In this document: in pieces, positions 32,611 to 44,636 of the stretch | Layout: every line of letters begins with the position of its first letter | Numbering within the stretch: position 1 is the stretch's first letter | NCBI RefSeq assembly: GCF_019059575.1 | Contig: NW_024881504.1 | Span: 744,001-808,000 of the forward strand | DNA from: Amphibalanus amphitrite | Taxonomy: Eukaryota; Arthropoda; Thecostraca; Balanomorpha; Balanidae | Length of the DNA: 64,000 bases | Direction of reading: 5' to 3' | Made by a program: the position numbers and the translations under genes | The notes under the pieces: model-generated | Databases searched by the model: none | What the model was told of the DNA's origin: nothing | Seen by the model: only the letters and a program-made list of their open reading frames with translations

Positions 32611-33795
32611 TTAACCCGCGCATGACTAGGGGGGGGGGCTATACAGAGCCCCCTTCCCGTTTTTCAGCAATATCTGCTAAACCATTAAACGGATCAACGC
32701 GAAACTTACGATACCCTGAGCGGCATCAATTTGACACCTTGTGTGAAAATTTCAACTTTCTAGCTACCAAAGTTTTGCCGGAAATGACGTCAGGGTGACG
32801 TCATGTCGGCCGATTTTGATGCAAAATATTGAATTACAGCAAACGCTCTCAAGAGCTCAGTTTTGAAGCTAGATCCATTTTATTTGCATGAGTGGACTAC
32901 AAATACATGTAGCTATCAAACTGCTATCTCGAATTTTCAAAATTTTGAAATTTTTGAAAAATATTTATTTACAATTACTACAAAATATATTTTTGATTTT
33001 TTTAATGTTTTTTGACTTTTCGCAAAAACCGGAATATATGTGATAGAACACACTCTGATGAACTACACTAGCAAGCGTAAGTCCAACATCTTCAAAAATA
33101 GGGAAGTTATTCGCATTATTGTCAAAAATTTGCAATTATATATTTTTTCGAATCCATTTTTCAGTAGGTAAGTTTTTGACGTACAGCAATATAAATGGCA
33201 CCATCGTGTTCCTGAGCTCAAACTGCATCTGATAAGCATCTTATTTGTTGAAAAATTTCGTTTTCAAAATTTGACCTTTTCTGACCTGAAAGTGACCTGA
33301 CCTCAGGTAAATTCAGCTGACAATGACCTCAAATGACACAGACGACACTATTTCCGAAATCTACGAGTAAAATGGACCATAAAACATGCGTCACGTGACC
33401 GATACATGATATACAATTTTCGTCACCTAGGATGACCTGGCCTTGACCTTAAAAAATTCGAAGTAAAAGTTCGTTACCCTCAAAGTATCTAAGGCATCTA
33501 TCAAGGAGTGCGTAAGCCATAAATGAGCCCGATTGGACTTGTCAGCCGGCGGTCAGAGCCTAAATTGTGAACTAGCAAAAATGTCGATAATTTTTACTTT
33601 GACCTGACCTGTGACGTCATCGGTGACATCGAGGTCAATGAAAATAGGTTTCGCTCGACAGTTTTTCCAGGGCTATCAGACACCGTTTGAATTTTGACGA
33701 TCGGCCCAGGAGTTTTGGAGATAGGAGGGGGGCTCTGGAGAGCCCCCCCCCAGTCACTCGCGTTATGGAAAATACCCCAGTCATGCGCGGGTTAA
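32611..33795 (-). mobile_element. TTAA foldback element, family B, copy 3 (complete, uninterrupted)
   Basis: TTAA lies at 32611-32614 and 33792-33795. The termini are CCCGCGCATGACTAGGGG and CCCCAGTCATGCGCGGG, with the second word CCAGTCACTCGCG. It serves as the uninterrupted reference for B1. Paired TGACGTCA lies at 32785-32803. The terminal word differs from B1 (CATGACTGGG against CCCACTGGG), and all its copies within this element differ in step. Confidence 0.85.
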
Positions 33796-33896
33796 CGGTG
33801 AAACTTACTAGTTGAGGCTGATCGGTTCGTCCGTTTGCCATCAACGCTGTCTATTTGCACCTACCGGCATTACATGTGTAATCTGCGTTATCTCAC

Positions 33897-34034
33897 CTCT
33901 GACATTGAGGGACCTGAGGCCCTCCGGCAGCTGCCCCCTCAGTAGCGGGAGGTCGGCGGCGGTGACTGACAACCGTTGCAGCTCACGGCACCTGGTGAGG
34001 GTCTCCAGGCTGCCGGCCGTGAGATCAGGACAGT
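33897..34034 (-). CDS. Candidate leucine-rich-repeat exon of a host gene
   Basis: On the minus strand, TGTGTTTTCCAG precedes and GTGAGATA follows a 138-bp stretch. It is open in one frame with phase 1 at both ends, so it adds exactly 46 residues. The translation CPDLTAGSLETLTRC, ELQRLSVTAADLPLLRG, LPEGLRSLNVRG has the spacing of leucine-rich repeats as in F-box/LRR proteins. Single LRR units are commonly encoded by one such symmetric exon. It lies between transposons B3 and K2, on the opposite strand to the exons at 5856 and 19551, so it belongs to a different gene or to a fragment. No other exon of this gene was recognised in the window. Confidence 0.55.
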
Positions 34035-34267
34035 CTGGAAAACACAGACACACATACAAACAGGGGCAGCCGACTGGGATGACACCGTACATGCTGTTGC
34101 TTGAGAAAGATGAGGCATTACCTGTGAATTCGCGAGTAGGTATTATTATAGTCTGTTTTTTTTTTATACAAAAGGTGTTTGTTCCAAGTTCATTATCGAA
34201 GCTCTCACGTGAGTTTTGGCAACTTCAGCGTGTGGCTAAGAATTTCTTACCGTTAAAATAATTGATT
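34035..34267. other. Intron-like spacer
   Basis: Contains a T-run at about 34157-34165. No feature is supported. Confidence 0.3.
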
Positions 34268-36743
34268 TTAACCCGGCAGGCGGTGGGCCTACCGGCCACC
34301 TTCCGCGCGGTGGGGGGGGGGGCATTTTTTTTGCCCTCCCCCCGTATCTCCAAAACTACTGAATGGATCCGGAAAATTCAAACGGCATTCGATAGCCCTG
34401 TCAAATTTGTCAAGGGAAACCTAATTTCATTGACCTCGGGGTCACCGATGACGTCACAGGTCAGTTCAAAGATAAAATGTTTCACCGTTCACGGGGCTTC
34501 TAGGAAAAGCGCTACAACACCGAGTAAAACGCATTTTGTCGAAAATCAGCGATAAGGCGTCAGTTGTCTAGTACATATGTTGTTATTAGAGGTCACTGGT
34601 CATACCAGGTCAGGTCACAGGTCAGGTCACTAAAGGTCACCAAGGGTCACCACATGAAGCCAACTTTATGCGATGCATGTTTTATGGCCAGTTTTTCATT
34701 TCCAACTCAATGGTGTTGGTTATAAGACCATCAGGTACGGTTTAGGTCACTTTCTGGTAGAGGTCAGGTCAAGGTCAGGTCAAAAAAGGTCAAATTTCAA
34801 AGTTGATATTTTTGCAAAAAATGGGTACCGTAAACGGGGGTGACTTTGCCATGTTTTCAACTTTAGACGCTTGTATTCTTTACACTTCTTAACTTGTTGG
34901 GATGACTCAATGTTCAAAACACGGATGAAGATTAGCTCTTTTGGTTTTGCTATTATCGTATTTATATCTTGCCTAAAAATATATTTTTTTTTAAGAAAAT
35001 GAGTCGTGGCAAAGTTAAACTGAAAAAGGGGTGACTTTGCCACTATGTCAAAAAGTGGTTGTTAAACGCTTGCAAATAGTTTCAAGCATTTTTGCTCCAT
35101 TGTATGGGGGAGGGCAACCATCTTTAATTGTTTAATAGGAAAAAACGAAGCAATTCAATGTTTTTTGCTCTTAAATGATGTACATAAAAGGAGAGATACA
35201 TTACTTTTATAATACATTATATTTGTTGAAAATTATTGACATTGATAGTAAATAGAAACTGAAAAATGGTTCAGAATAGATAAATGAGCAAAAATATGAT
35301 TGTATCAGTACTCTAGGACCGTGCCACATTCCTGCAGTGGCATTGAGAGGAACAGAAAGAAGACGTTCTTGCGGCAACTTACCGGCACCCTTATTATCAG
35401 CGTTTTGATCTATAAAATGATACATTTTTCTTCAGCTAGTCTTACTGGCAAACTCAGGAGTTGTAGATGATCATGACTGTGCTGAAAAGTTGGGCCCAGC
35501 TTCATCCATTTTTTGAGTTTGGTAATTTTTGCCTTTCTATACTCCCACTGTGCATTCCTGTGTATAAACTATACGTATGTGTACGTAGAAACTCTCACTT
35601 TTTTAAAAACCAGTTTGGAGGTCAAAACGATGCTACATTAAAAATTATTTTGAATTGCATCGGTTAAGTATTCAATTTTTGCATAAATAACATGGTGGCA
35701 AAGTCACCTCATGTGGCCTGCTATTCACTTGGAAAAATGGCCACAAAAATTTTAGCTAAATGAAGTGACAAATGCCAGTTTTGTTGGATATGCTAACTTA
35801 ACAGCCTTGTCATGATCAACCATACCAAGCTTTAGCATCGCAGGTGCTCTAAGATATGGTTAGATAATAAAAAGTTTGGAACTCTTCAAATTTGACCATT
35901 TCAATGACTCTAATAAAATGGAGCCCAGTTAGGTATTTAGTGGTAACTTACCTAACAGTGTTAGTTATATTGGGAGGCCCATCAATTACCTTTCATTTGT
36001 GCATAAAACATTACTACATTCCTCATAAAATATCATGGGAGACCTCCCTAAAGCATTTTTCGAGAAGCATGGCAAAGTCACTCGGCGAGGCAAAGTCACC
36101 CCCGTTTACGGTATTGATTCGATGCAGCTCGTCACGGGGAGTCTAATGGTGGTCTTTGTTTTGCGCTACGAGGTCTAGAATTGCTAAAAATTGAGTTTGA
36201 AAATTTGACGTCATCAATTTTGAAGTTTTTTCGCTATAACTTGGCCATAAAAAGAGGTATCGATCTCAAATTTGGTATGTAGATAGAAGGCGGTAGGGAC
36301 TATGACATATATCCCGGTTTTTCGAAATTCAAAAAACTTTTTGGATTTTTCGGCTATTTAATTCAAAAAATATATTTTTTGATTTTTTGGGGTCAAAATC
36401 CAAAAAAATCGAAAAACCAAAATAAGAGTTTGTAGCCCTTTTAATTCCACACCTTTTATGTCAAAAACATATTTCTGTATTTCTAAAGCTGTAGGCCTAG
36501 CAGCTCTTCCCGCGAAACCTTTTTTTGGGTCGAAAATGGCAGAAATGACGTCACTCTGACGTCATTAGCGGCCAACCTATCATAGCCTTTGGAAAAAAAA
36601 TTAGTCACCATGTGCGCTAGCTACTCCCGGGAGGGTACTGAAAGTTTGGTGACGATCGGCGCAGCGGTTCTCGAGATATATCGAAAAACTAAAGGGGGGG
36701 GGGGCAAAAAATGCCCCCCCCCCCTCACCGCCTGGAAGGTTAA
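34268..36743 (+). mobile_element. TTAA foldback element, family K, copy 2 (split by a TA element)
   Basis: TTAA lies at 34268-34271 and 36740-36743. The left end is CCCGGCAGGCGGTGGGCC, with the second word CGCGCGGTGG; the right end is CACCGCCTGGAAGG, so the terminal GGG is mutated to AGG. It is interrupted at 34826-36113. Paired TGACGTCA lies at 36546-36564. Confidence 0.8.
34826..36113. mobile_element. TA-flanked element with CCGTAAACGGGGGTGACTTTGCC ends
   Basis: TA lies at 34826-34827 and 36112-36113. The 23-bp terminal inverted repeats CCGTAAACGGGGGTGACTTT-GCC are exact. Family J and K1 relatives read GGGTATTGATTCG across the site, so one TA was duplicated. The word GGCAAAGTCACC or its complement recurs at 34995, 35029, 35695, 36071 and 36090. 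No transposase frame is visible. Confidence 0.85.
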
Positions 36744-37491
36744 ATTTGTTCGGTAAATACCTGGAAATTGTATTTTCAAAAATGGGCATAATTATATGAC
36801 GTCACTGGTGGTAGCTGGCACCCAAATGTCCGTACGAAGGCACAAAGTCTCAACAAACTTTTGGGCAAACTTCGTTTTTCACTGTTACCGAGCTTGAAAA
36901 CGAGTAAGCTGTTCTGTCCATAGTAGTTATACATCACAATGCAAAGCACATTGCAATGCAATATAAGCATGACATCACCACTGTTCTAATGTCTAGTTCC
37001 AAAACGCACGTATGGAATTTATTGGGAAGAACTCACATGTTAAAACTAGATGCCGGCAGCGCTCTTGCGTTGCCTTGGGCCAGAATTCAGAATAGGAGGA
37101 ACGGTACTGAGGTCAGAGGTCGACAAAATTCATGGAGTTTCTCCGACTACCGGCCAATTTTCTCCAGCCTTTTCTTCGACGGTTGTGAGAGATGATGAAT
37201 TTGGATACCTATCCACCACGCTAGCAACCCAAAGCACTGGTAGGGGTATGGTATTGGACAGTCTAGTCACACACAAATAACGGAAGTCTAATGAGTCGGA
37301 ACATGTATACGATTGTAATCCACATTAGCCTGATCCACCGAACCCGGCTCCGCCCCCCGTTCCGCCGCCTATGGGCATATGACATCGATGGCCCCACTCC
37401 AACCCCACAAACCGCGCCAACGCCGCACGGGCCTTGACGCCGCACCGTTCACGGGCCCTGTGTGCGGTCGGACCGCAGCTCCGCCCACTGC
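36744..37491. other. Spacer, nothing firmly recognised
   Basis: Short open frames without domains. The 37380-37490 part is GC-rich. Confidence 0.3.
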
Positions 37492-37499
37492 GTCCCTAC

Positions 37500-37802
37500 T
37501 ATTGGTGCCAATCGGAATTTCTTTTCTTGGAATTCCAATTTTTGTCCAATTCCAATTTGGAATTTGGACGGAATTCTTAACATTTTTTGGAAATTAATCG
37601 GAACACAAGGCCTTTAAAATTTAAAATTTTAAAACGGAGGCCTTTAAAACGCTTTTAAACACTTTTAAAATTTACGCAAAAAATGCAAAAATCGTTAAAA
37701 ATTGGAATAGCCCCCGCTTTGGACAAAATTGGAAATTTACTTGGCAATTTCTTGGAATTGGATCGGAATTGGAATTGAAATTTCATGAAATTGGCACCAC
37801 TA
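37500..37802. mobile_element. hAT-like MITE with 8-bp duplication GTCCCTAC
   Basis: GTCCCTAC at 37492-37499 and 37803-37810 brackets a 303-bp element. Its termini are TATTGGTGCCAAT and, in complement, TAGTGGTGCCAAT. The interior is AT-rich with GGAATT/AATTCC repeats and no coding capacity. Confidence 0.85.
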
Positions 37803-37810
37803 GTCCCTAC

Positions 37811-38040
37811 GTCAGCCTTCCGGTCACCGCACACAGCGACCGCTGTGGCCGGTCAGGACTGGCCACAGCGGACCGTCCACCGCACGCAGCCGTGACGTCA
37901 GAACCGCCTACCCATCCACTACCCCCACGCCTGCTGGACACACCGCACACACCGCACTCAGCAGTGTGCGGTGTCCGTGAACAGCAGTGCCCGCCGCCGC
38001 CGCCGGCACACCACGCACGCATCGCAAGCGCTGGGAGAGT
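37811..38040. other. GC-rich spacer with two hairpins
   Basis: ACCGCTGTGGCC faces GGCCACAGCGG (about 37839-37871). ACACCGCAC-type repeats face GTGTGCGGTGTCC (about 37937-37977). Confidence 0.4.
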
Positions 38041-38982
38041 TTAACCCTAGAACGCCTAGGGGGGGTTGTATCAACCCCCCCCCCCTGAGGTTTTTTTCGA
38101 AGTGCACGCTAAACGGCTTGTCGTAGCGGGCTGAAATTTTCAATACCCTCTGGGGCAACCTTTGCGCATCTTTTGCCGAAAAAAATTGGTCGGGTCATGT
38201 CAGGTCACGGAGTTATGACGTCATAAGAGGTACAGCCTCCGGCCGGATTTTCACAAACTGAGTGCCAACGCCCGAGGTTTCCTGCCGGTGGTACGGACAT
38301 CGGTTGATGGATCGTGATGAAACTTCCCATGCATGTTGGGGCAAGTATTGGCTATCATATGGTATAAGAAATTTGACCGGGTCAGGTCAGGTCACGGAGC
38401 TATGACGTCACAAGAGGAACAGCGTCCGGTACTATTTTTGAAAAGCGCCCGAACCACTATTTTGCTAATTCTTGTTACCTCAATGGGAATATGCAGCAAT
38501 ATTAGCTTCTATAGGGAGAAAATGGACCTCCCAAATCCAAAAATACAATCAGATTTCAAAAATTTAAATTTTGATTTTTCGAATTTCTGCCGCCGACTGT
38601 GACCTTACCGACTTCCGGCGCTCCCAACGCGCCATTTTTAGAGCTAGGGAAACGAAATACATACCAAACGATAGAGAATTGATCAAGGAACACGATAGTG
38701 AAGGTTTCAAGTCGATATCTCCCACCGTTTTGCCGCAATCGCCGCCGAAAGTTGAAAAAAGTCTATTTTTCCGAAAATTTGACCTTTGACCGGTCAAAAG
38801 TAGGTCAAATGTTGACCTAGGACCAAAAAATATACCACCAATCGCGAGATCTCGTTGAGAGCAATCCGTTGGTTTTTTCCGCTAAGCTCTACGACCTTCC
38901 GTTTCGAAACGCCAGGGGGGGTTGTAACAACCCCCCCTGGTCGTTCGTGTTATGAGAAATGGCCTGGTCGTGCGAGGGTTAA
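38041..38982 (-). mobile_element. TTAA foldback element, family C, copy 2
   Basis: It starts TTAACCCTAGAACGCCTAGG and ends CGACCAGG...CCTGGTCGTGCGAGGGTTAA. It is a near-complete reverse match of copy 1 at 3723-4672. Its right TTAA (38979-38982) is shared with the next element. Confidence 0.85.
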
Positions 38983-39910
38983 CCCTCGCCCGTAAACGGT
39001 GTTTTGCCACCTTCGCCCATGCAGGGGGGGGGGGGGTTGGTGCGACCCCCCTGGCGTTTGAAAACGGAGCGTCGTAGAACTTAGCGGAAAAAACCAACGG
39101 ATTGCTCTCAACGAGATCTCGCGATTGGTGGTATATTTTTTGGTCCTAGGTCAACATTTGACCTACTTTTGACCGGTCAAAGGTCAAATTTTCGGAAAAA
39201 TCTAACTTTTCAGATTTCCGCGCCGATTGCGGTAAAACGGTAAGAGATATCGACTTGAAACCTTCACTATCGTGATCCTTGATCAATTCTCTATCGTTTG
39301 GTGTGTATTTCGATGTCATAACTCTAAAAATGATGCATTGGGAGCATCAGAAGTCATTGTAGTCACTGTAGCATTGGGTCACGTCAGGCGTGTGACGTCA
39401 CTGACCTGACTCTGACCCAAAATGAACTACAAGAAACAACCGACGATGCCTGAAATGGATAGCAAATTCGAATTCAGGGCATCAAAATACCCCGAAAAGG
39501 CATACAAGTGCAAGAAGTAATTACAGGTCAACCGAGGTCACTGACCTTACCTTGACCTTTAGTAACCTTCAAAATGTCAACGGACATTGTGCCAATGTCA
39601 AATCAGCCAGTTGTGATTCTAAAACAATCCATCAGTGTGTCAGGTCAGTCGGCATTTATACCAATGTGAAGCAATCTCCAATTTAGCGTAAATCTGGCCG
39701 GAGGTTGTTCCCTTTATGACGTCATAACTCCGTGACCTGACATGACCTTGACAAAAAGAAAATACCAAAAGTTGCGCAAAGGATGCCCCAGAGGGTACTG
39801 AAAATTTGAGCAGGCTATCTGAAACGGTTCGGCGTGTAGCTAAGAAAAACCTCAGGGGGGGGGGGGTTGCACCAACCCCCCTCCCCCCCCCCTACATGGG
39901 CGAGGGTTAA
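38979..39910 (+). mobile_element. TTAA foldback element, family D
   Basis: It starts TTAACCCTCGCCCGTAAACG, with the second word TTCGCCCATGCAGG, and ends CCTACATGGGCGAGGGTTAA. Hairpins are G-run/TTGGTGCGAC and TTGCACCAA/C-run. About 350 bp of the left part matches family C closely (CAACGGATTGCTCTCAACG), and the rest diverges. Confidence 0.85.
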
Positions 39911-40814
39911 CCCTCGCCCGCACATGCCATTTTCCCATCCTAGAACGCACATGGGGGGGGTGGTTGCCACCCCCCCCGCGCCATTTCGTTCCTGTTGGAG
40001 ATAGAGCTTAGCAGCAAAGACCAAAAAGATTCTTTGGGAAGAGACGAATCCAATGATACCCAGTTTTACCTTCTCAGGTCAGTCATTGACCTTCCAGGTC
40101 AGGTCAAACTAAAAAATGTTGCTGTTTTGGGTCACCGTTGGATATCAAGTGTGCTGCTTATCAAATACCGATGACGATGCTGTTTTCTGGTGCCAAGCCA
40201 GCTAGAACCTCTTTGTCACACTACCCGACCAGAATTTTGCTGCTGAGGTCATTTCAGGTCAAGTTAGGTCAAGGTCAATTATATGTGTTTGTATGTCTGT
40301 GTGTGTCTGTGTGTATACTGATGTGTGCACCGATTGTTTTTGGGTCCATATTACATGAAATCATGATCTGAGAAGCTTTTACCAAAAATGCAGTCAAAAA
40401 ACTTCAAAAAAAGTAAATTCAGCTTGCCTAAAACGCAATTATCTTAGATGACCTAGGTTGACCTTGACCCTGACCTTGACCCCTGTACATCGTCGAACAA
40501 CATGTTCCATGATAGGTGGGAGGTAAGACTGGCAAAAAAGGCCGAAATCAGGGTGTCAAAAGCTCATAAGGCCCATGGCAAACGCAAGATGTTGAGAATT
40601 GGCCATTTGGGTCATGACATGACCTGAAAAATAAGGTCATATCTCCGAAACCAAAAATCACAGAAACTTGAAATTTTCAGTGGACATCAATAAAGGATAG
40701 AGGAGCAGCTATACGAAAAATCAGCCCTCTAGCTCTAAAAATGTTGAGTGCAGAGCAGAAAGACTACCTGGGGGGGGGTGGCAACCACCCCCCCCATGTG
40801 CGGGCGAGGGTTAA
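39907..40814 (+). mobile_element. TTAA foldback element, family E, copy 2
   Basis: TTAA is at 39907-39910 (shared with D) and 40811-40814. It is nearly identical to copy 1 at 28730 apart from scattered substitutions and C-run lengths, which implies recent mobility. Confidence 0.9.
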
Positions 40815-42822
40815 TAGATGGCGCCCGAATAGCCAGAAATCCCTTGTGGTGGATCGTCTACAGTTAGACGCCCGTCTCCCACGGGCAGCAGCCAGCACAC
40901 GCACAGCGTGCCGCCCTAGCCGCCCAAAGATGGCGCTTTCAATTGCTCCCAAATCATGAAATCTCCCGTTCTTGAAACTTTTCTTCGTATTTGAAGAGAA
41001 TCCTTCAGATATATGAAAAACATCGCAAGAAATAGCGACTATTATTGATAATTATCAACTTTTATTTCTCAGGTCTCAAGATTTTGGCAGCCGAAGAAAA
41101 CAACGGGCTCCACAAAAACAACACTTTCTCCGACTGCCAATAAGAGCGATGTTTGGTTATGAATTGGTAGGGAAACAAACCTTATAGGCACGGGGCTGCT
41201 TCTGACCGGATCAGACCAGCTCTGACTCGGGAGAAAGTGGAGAAATGGTATAAACTGTGATCACTAAAGTGTTACTCGTGCTGTTGCTACTTGCTGGTCT
41301 ATGGCATAGGTGCATGAATGTAACAATGTTGGCTTTGCTAATTTTAGAATGTCTTCCGTGATATTTTCTTCTTTTTGTGCTTTTCGCTCGCTTATTTTTC
41401 TCTGACTACGGTCAGATGGTCAGAGATTTTGTCGACCTCTGACTGAGGTCACAACCCGGGCCAAACCCAGGGGTCGAAAATGTATCGAACATACGACCCA
41501 GCGGTTGTTGCAAATCAGGTCTGTTTCGGGGGTGCAAATGTATCAAAGTGGATAGTAGTCCAGCGGCATGCGAGAAGAGGCCCAGCGCGCCCGCCCACGA
41601 CGCACCTCGACGCGCCACTGCGTCCTGCGTCGCTGCCGACGATTCGTTTGGTAGCCGGGGGCGGTAGGATAGAACCAACCAGCGGTGTTCCGGCTGGTCG
41701 ATAGATGGCGGGACCCAAAGACCCTGCCAGCAGCTGACTGTTTTCCCGCCGGCCCATCACTATTCCGGCACAAACGGAAACCGATACATGGATACAAGAT
41801 GATACATAACCTTAGTTAAGCCTGTGTATTCCTCGGTTTGAAGAATCTGACATCTATTTTATTTATCGTCCTTAAATATGTTCATTAGTAAAGGAAAATC
41901 GGCCTTTTTATTTTGTATCACATTCTTTAAACGTTAACGATAAAAAGTTTCTAATATTTTCACCACTTTATGTGTTGAATTTGAAAATTTTTGTGTGGTG
42001 AGCATTATCAAAAATCCCGTTTCTAATTTGCAATGTATGTATTTAATCCTTAACACCGTAACGGTAAAAATATGGTTTCACCTCTAAAATACCCCGCGGC
42101 GACCTACTTCAGACTCCAATGGCAGCAGTGAGCGCTCTGATCAGGCTTGTGGTGAACATTTCCTATTTTGGACGGGCAGAAGCGCGCCATAGCGAGCTGA
42201 GGGAATCAGTCCAATGAGTGAGTGTTACCTTTATTTTATATTTTTTGACTTCGTAAATGTACCTATAGGATCGGTCCAATCTACCGATCTCTGTCAATCT
42301 AATCAATTTTATCGAGGATCTACCCGCCCAATGACACATGAGTTCATGAAAGGATGTATTCCTTTGCGTTATTGTTTGCATCGAAAATGATGTGTGCATG
42401 TCATTTATTTTGCGAGTGGAGACTGTCAATTTCTCGTACGTCATGTAATAATTCTGCCCAGTTTTCGCATACAGCCGTTGCATACAAGTGGATGTAGTTG
42501 CAAAGCAATGATGTAGTTGCAATGTTTATCCAATGATGTGTCTCACTGTCCTTGGTTTTGATAACGTCATTGCTGTTTCTCTGCACATTTTCTCCAAATC
42601 TACGCAGGGAGTCATCTCCCACCCAGTTTCCACCCAGCCTCGTCTCCGATCGAAAGTAACTGTCCTTGGCCGTGCCTGGTGCCGGTAACGTGTTCCAGAT
42701 GCGCTCGCCGTCCCTTGGCTCCCACGGAAGCGGCCCTATGACCCTCAATAAAACAGCGTGTCGCTGCCGACTCTCAGTGGAACTTGACGACGACGAAAAG
42801 GACAATTTTAGGTGCTGAAGCA
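40815..42822. other. 2-kb spacer without recognised genes
   Basis: I see no transposon ends or domain-bearing frames. Short direct repeats of GGTCAGAG/TCTGACT lie at 41220-41450. A minus-strand frame at 42401-42841 (146 codons) has no recognisable motif and runs into the E3 element, so it is not called. Confidence 0.35.
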
Positions 42823-44636
42823 TTAACCCTCGCCCGCACATGGGGGGGGGGTGGTTGCCACCCCCCCCCCCCCCAGGTAGTCTTTCTGCTCTGCACTCAA
42901 CATTTTTAGAGCTAGAGGGCTGATTTTTCGTATAGCTGCTCTTCTATCCTTTCTTGATGTCCACTGAAAATTTGAAGTTTCTGTGACTTTTGGTTTCGGA
43001 GATATGACCTTGTTTTTCAGGTCATATCATGACCCAAATGGCCAATTCTCAACATCTTGCGTTTGCCATGGGCCTTGTGAGCTTTTGACACCCTGATTTC
43101 GGCCTTTTTTGCCAGTATTACCTCCCACCTATCATGGAACATGTTGTTCGACGATGTACAGGGGTCAAGGTCAGGGTCAAGGTCAACCTAGGTCATCTAA
43201 GATAATTGCGTTTTAGGCAAGCGGAATTTACTTTTTTTGTGAAGTTTTTTGACTGCATTTTTGGTAAAAGCTTCTCTGATCATGATTTCATGTAATATGG
43301 ACCCAAAAACAATCGGTGCACACATCAGTATACACACAGATACACACAGACATACAAACACATATAATTGACCTTGACCTAACTTGACCAGAAATGACCT
43401 CAGCAGCAAAATTCTGGTCGGGTAGTGTGACAAAGAGGTTTTAGCTGGCTTGGCACCAGAAAACACCATCGTCATCGGCATTTGATAAGCAGCGCACTTG
43501 ATATCCAACGGTGACCCAAAACAGCAACATTTTTTAGTTTGACCTGACCTGGAAGGTCAATGACTGACCTGAGAAGGTAAAACTGGGTATCGTTGGATTT
43601 GTCTCTTCCCAAAGAATCTTTTTGGTCAATAGGGGAAGTTGGGGGAACGCCGAAGACTTTTTTTCTGACGCCCGTAGCACGCAAGGTAGACAACATACGC
43701 TATTCTTGTTGGCGTCATTCGAGAGGCCAGTCTTTTGCCTTTCAAACATACCAGGCGCATTTGATGAATTCGCATGCCGTTAAGCGCACAAACTAAAAAT
43801 ATCAAAGAAGTGACTTTTTCGGCGTTGCCCCGGACTGCGGGGAAAGCCGAAAATGGGAGAAATGATCTACGGGGAATGCCGACATTGATGTTTTGCCATT
43901 TTATCTCAAACTTTATCCAGAATTCATGAAAGCTGACACACGTTTCAAGAGCTTGAGGACGCGGTGCACACTGGAAGTTATAATTGTGTGATATAATAAG
44001 AAAATGCCAGGTAAATCATTCCTTATAGGTAACAGGCCGTTGTGTCGGTTGAAAGTGTAATTTGTGTGACTAAAAATACGCGTTGCTATTCTACAGCAGT
44101 AAAGTCCACGTAGCGTGCTTTTAACACGTGCGTAATCGCACGTTTTCGGCATTACCCCAGCCAGCCATACTTTCATTTGCAGGCCCATAACTTTTCAACG
44201 TGCTGTATAAATTTCAAATAGGCAGCACACTTATGCAAAGACATGCTAAAGATTACTTGACCGAATTGGCCAGACAAACGGTAGCATAATGAGTAAAAAA
44301 TGCCGCTTCAAAGGCGCATGTAGTACAAGGGAAACGTACCTTGAAAACACTCTTGGCGCCCTCACAGTCGAAGTATTCCGAATGACGACTCGTAACAAAC
44401 ATGCGATAATTGTAGTCACTTAAGCTTCAGAGCATCACTGACAGGTGGCATCCATGTCTTACGGTTTTCGAAATATCTCGAATTTCGGCTTTGCCCCAAC
44501 TCCGGCATTGCCCCAACTTCCCCTACCGCTAAGCTCTATCTCCAACAGGAACGAAATGGCGCGGGGGGGGGGTGGCAACCACCCCCCCCCATGTGCGTTC
44601 TAGGATGGGAAAATGGCATGTGCGGGCGAGGGTTAA
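42823..44636 (-). mobile_element. TTAA foldback element, family E, copy 3 (split by a TA element)
   Basis: TTAA lies at 42823-42826 and 44633-44636. It is a reverse match to copies 1 and 2, interrupted at 43630-44525. Confidence 0.85.
43630..44525. mobile_element. TA-flanked element with GGGGAAGTTGGGG ends
   Basis: TA lies at 43630-43631 and 44524-44525. The termini are GGGGAAGTTGGGG and CCCCAACTTCCCC. Intact E copies read (reverse strand) GGTCTTTACTGCTAAG across the site, with the TA at the same place. Subterminal words of the GGCATTGCCCC/GGGGAATGCC type recur at 43823, 43870, 44147 and 44485-44515. No transposase frame is visible. Confidence 0.8.

Noticed and set aside
42401..42841. 146-codon minus-strand frame
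   Set aside because: No motif, low-complexity serine run, and it overlaps the end of a TTAA element.
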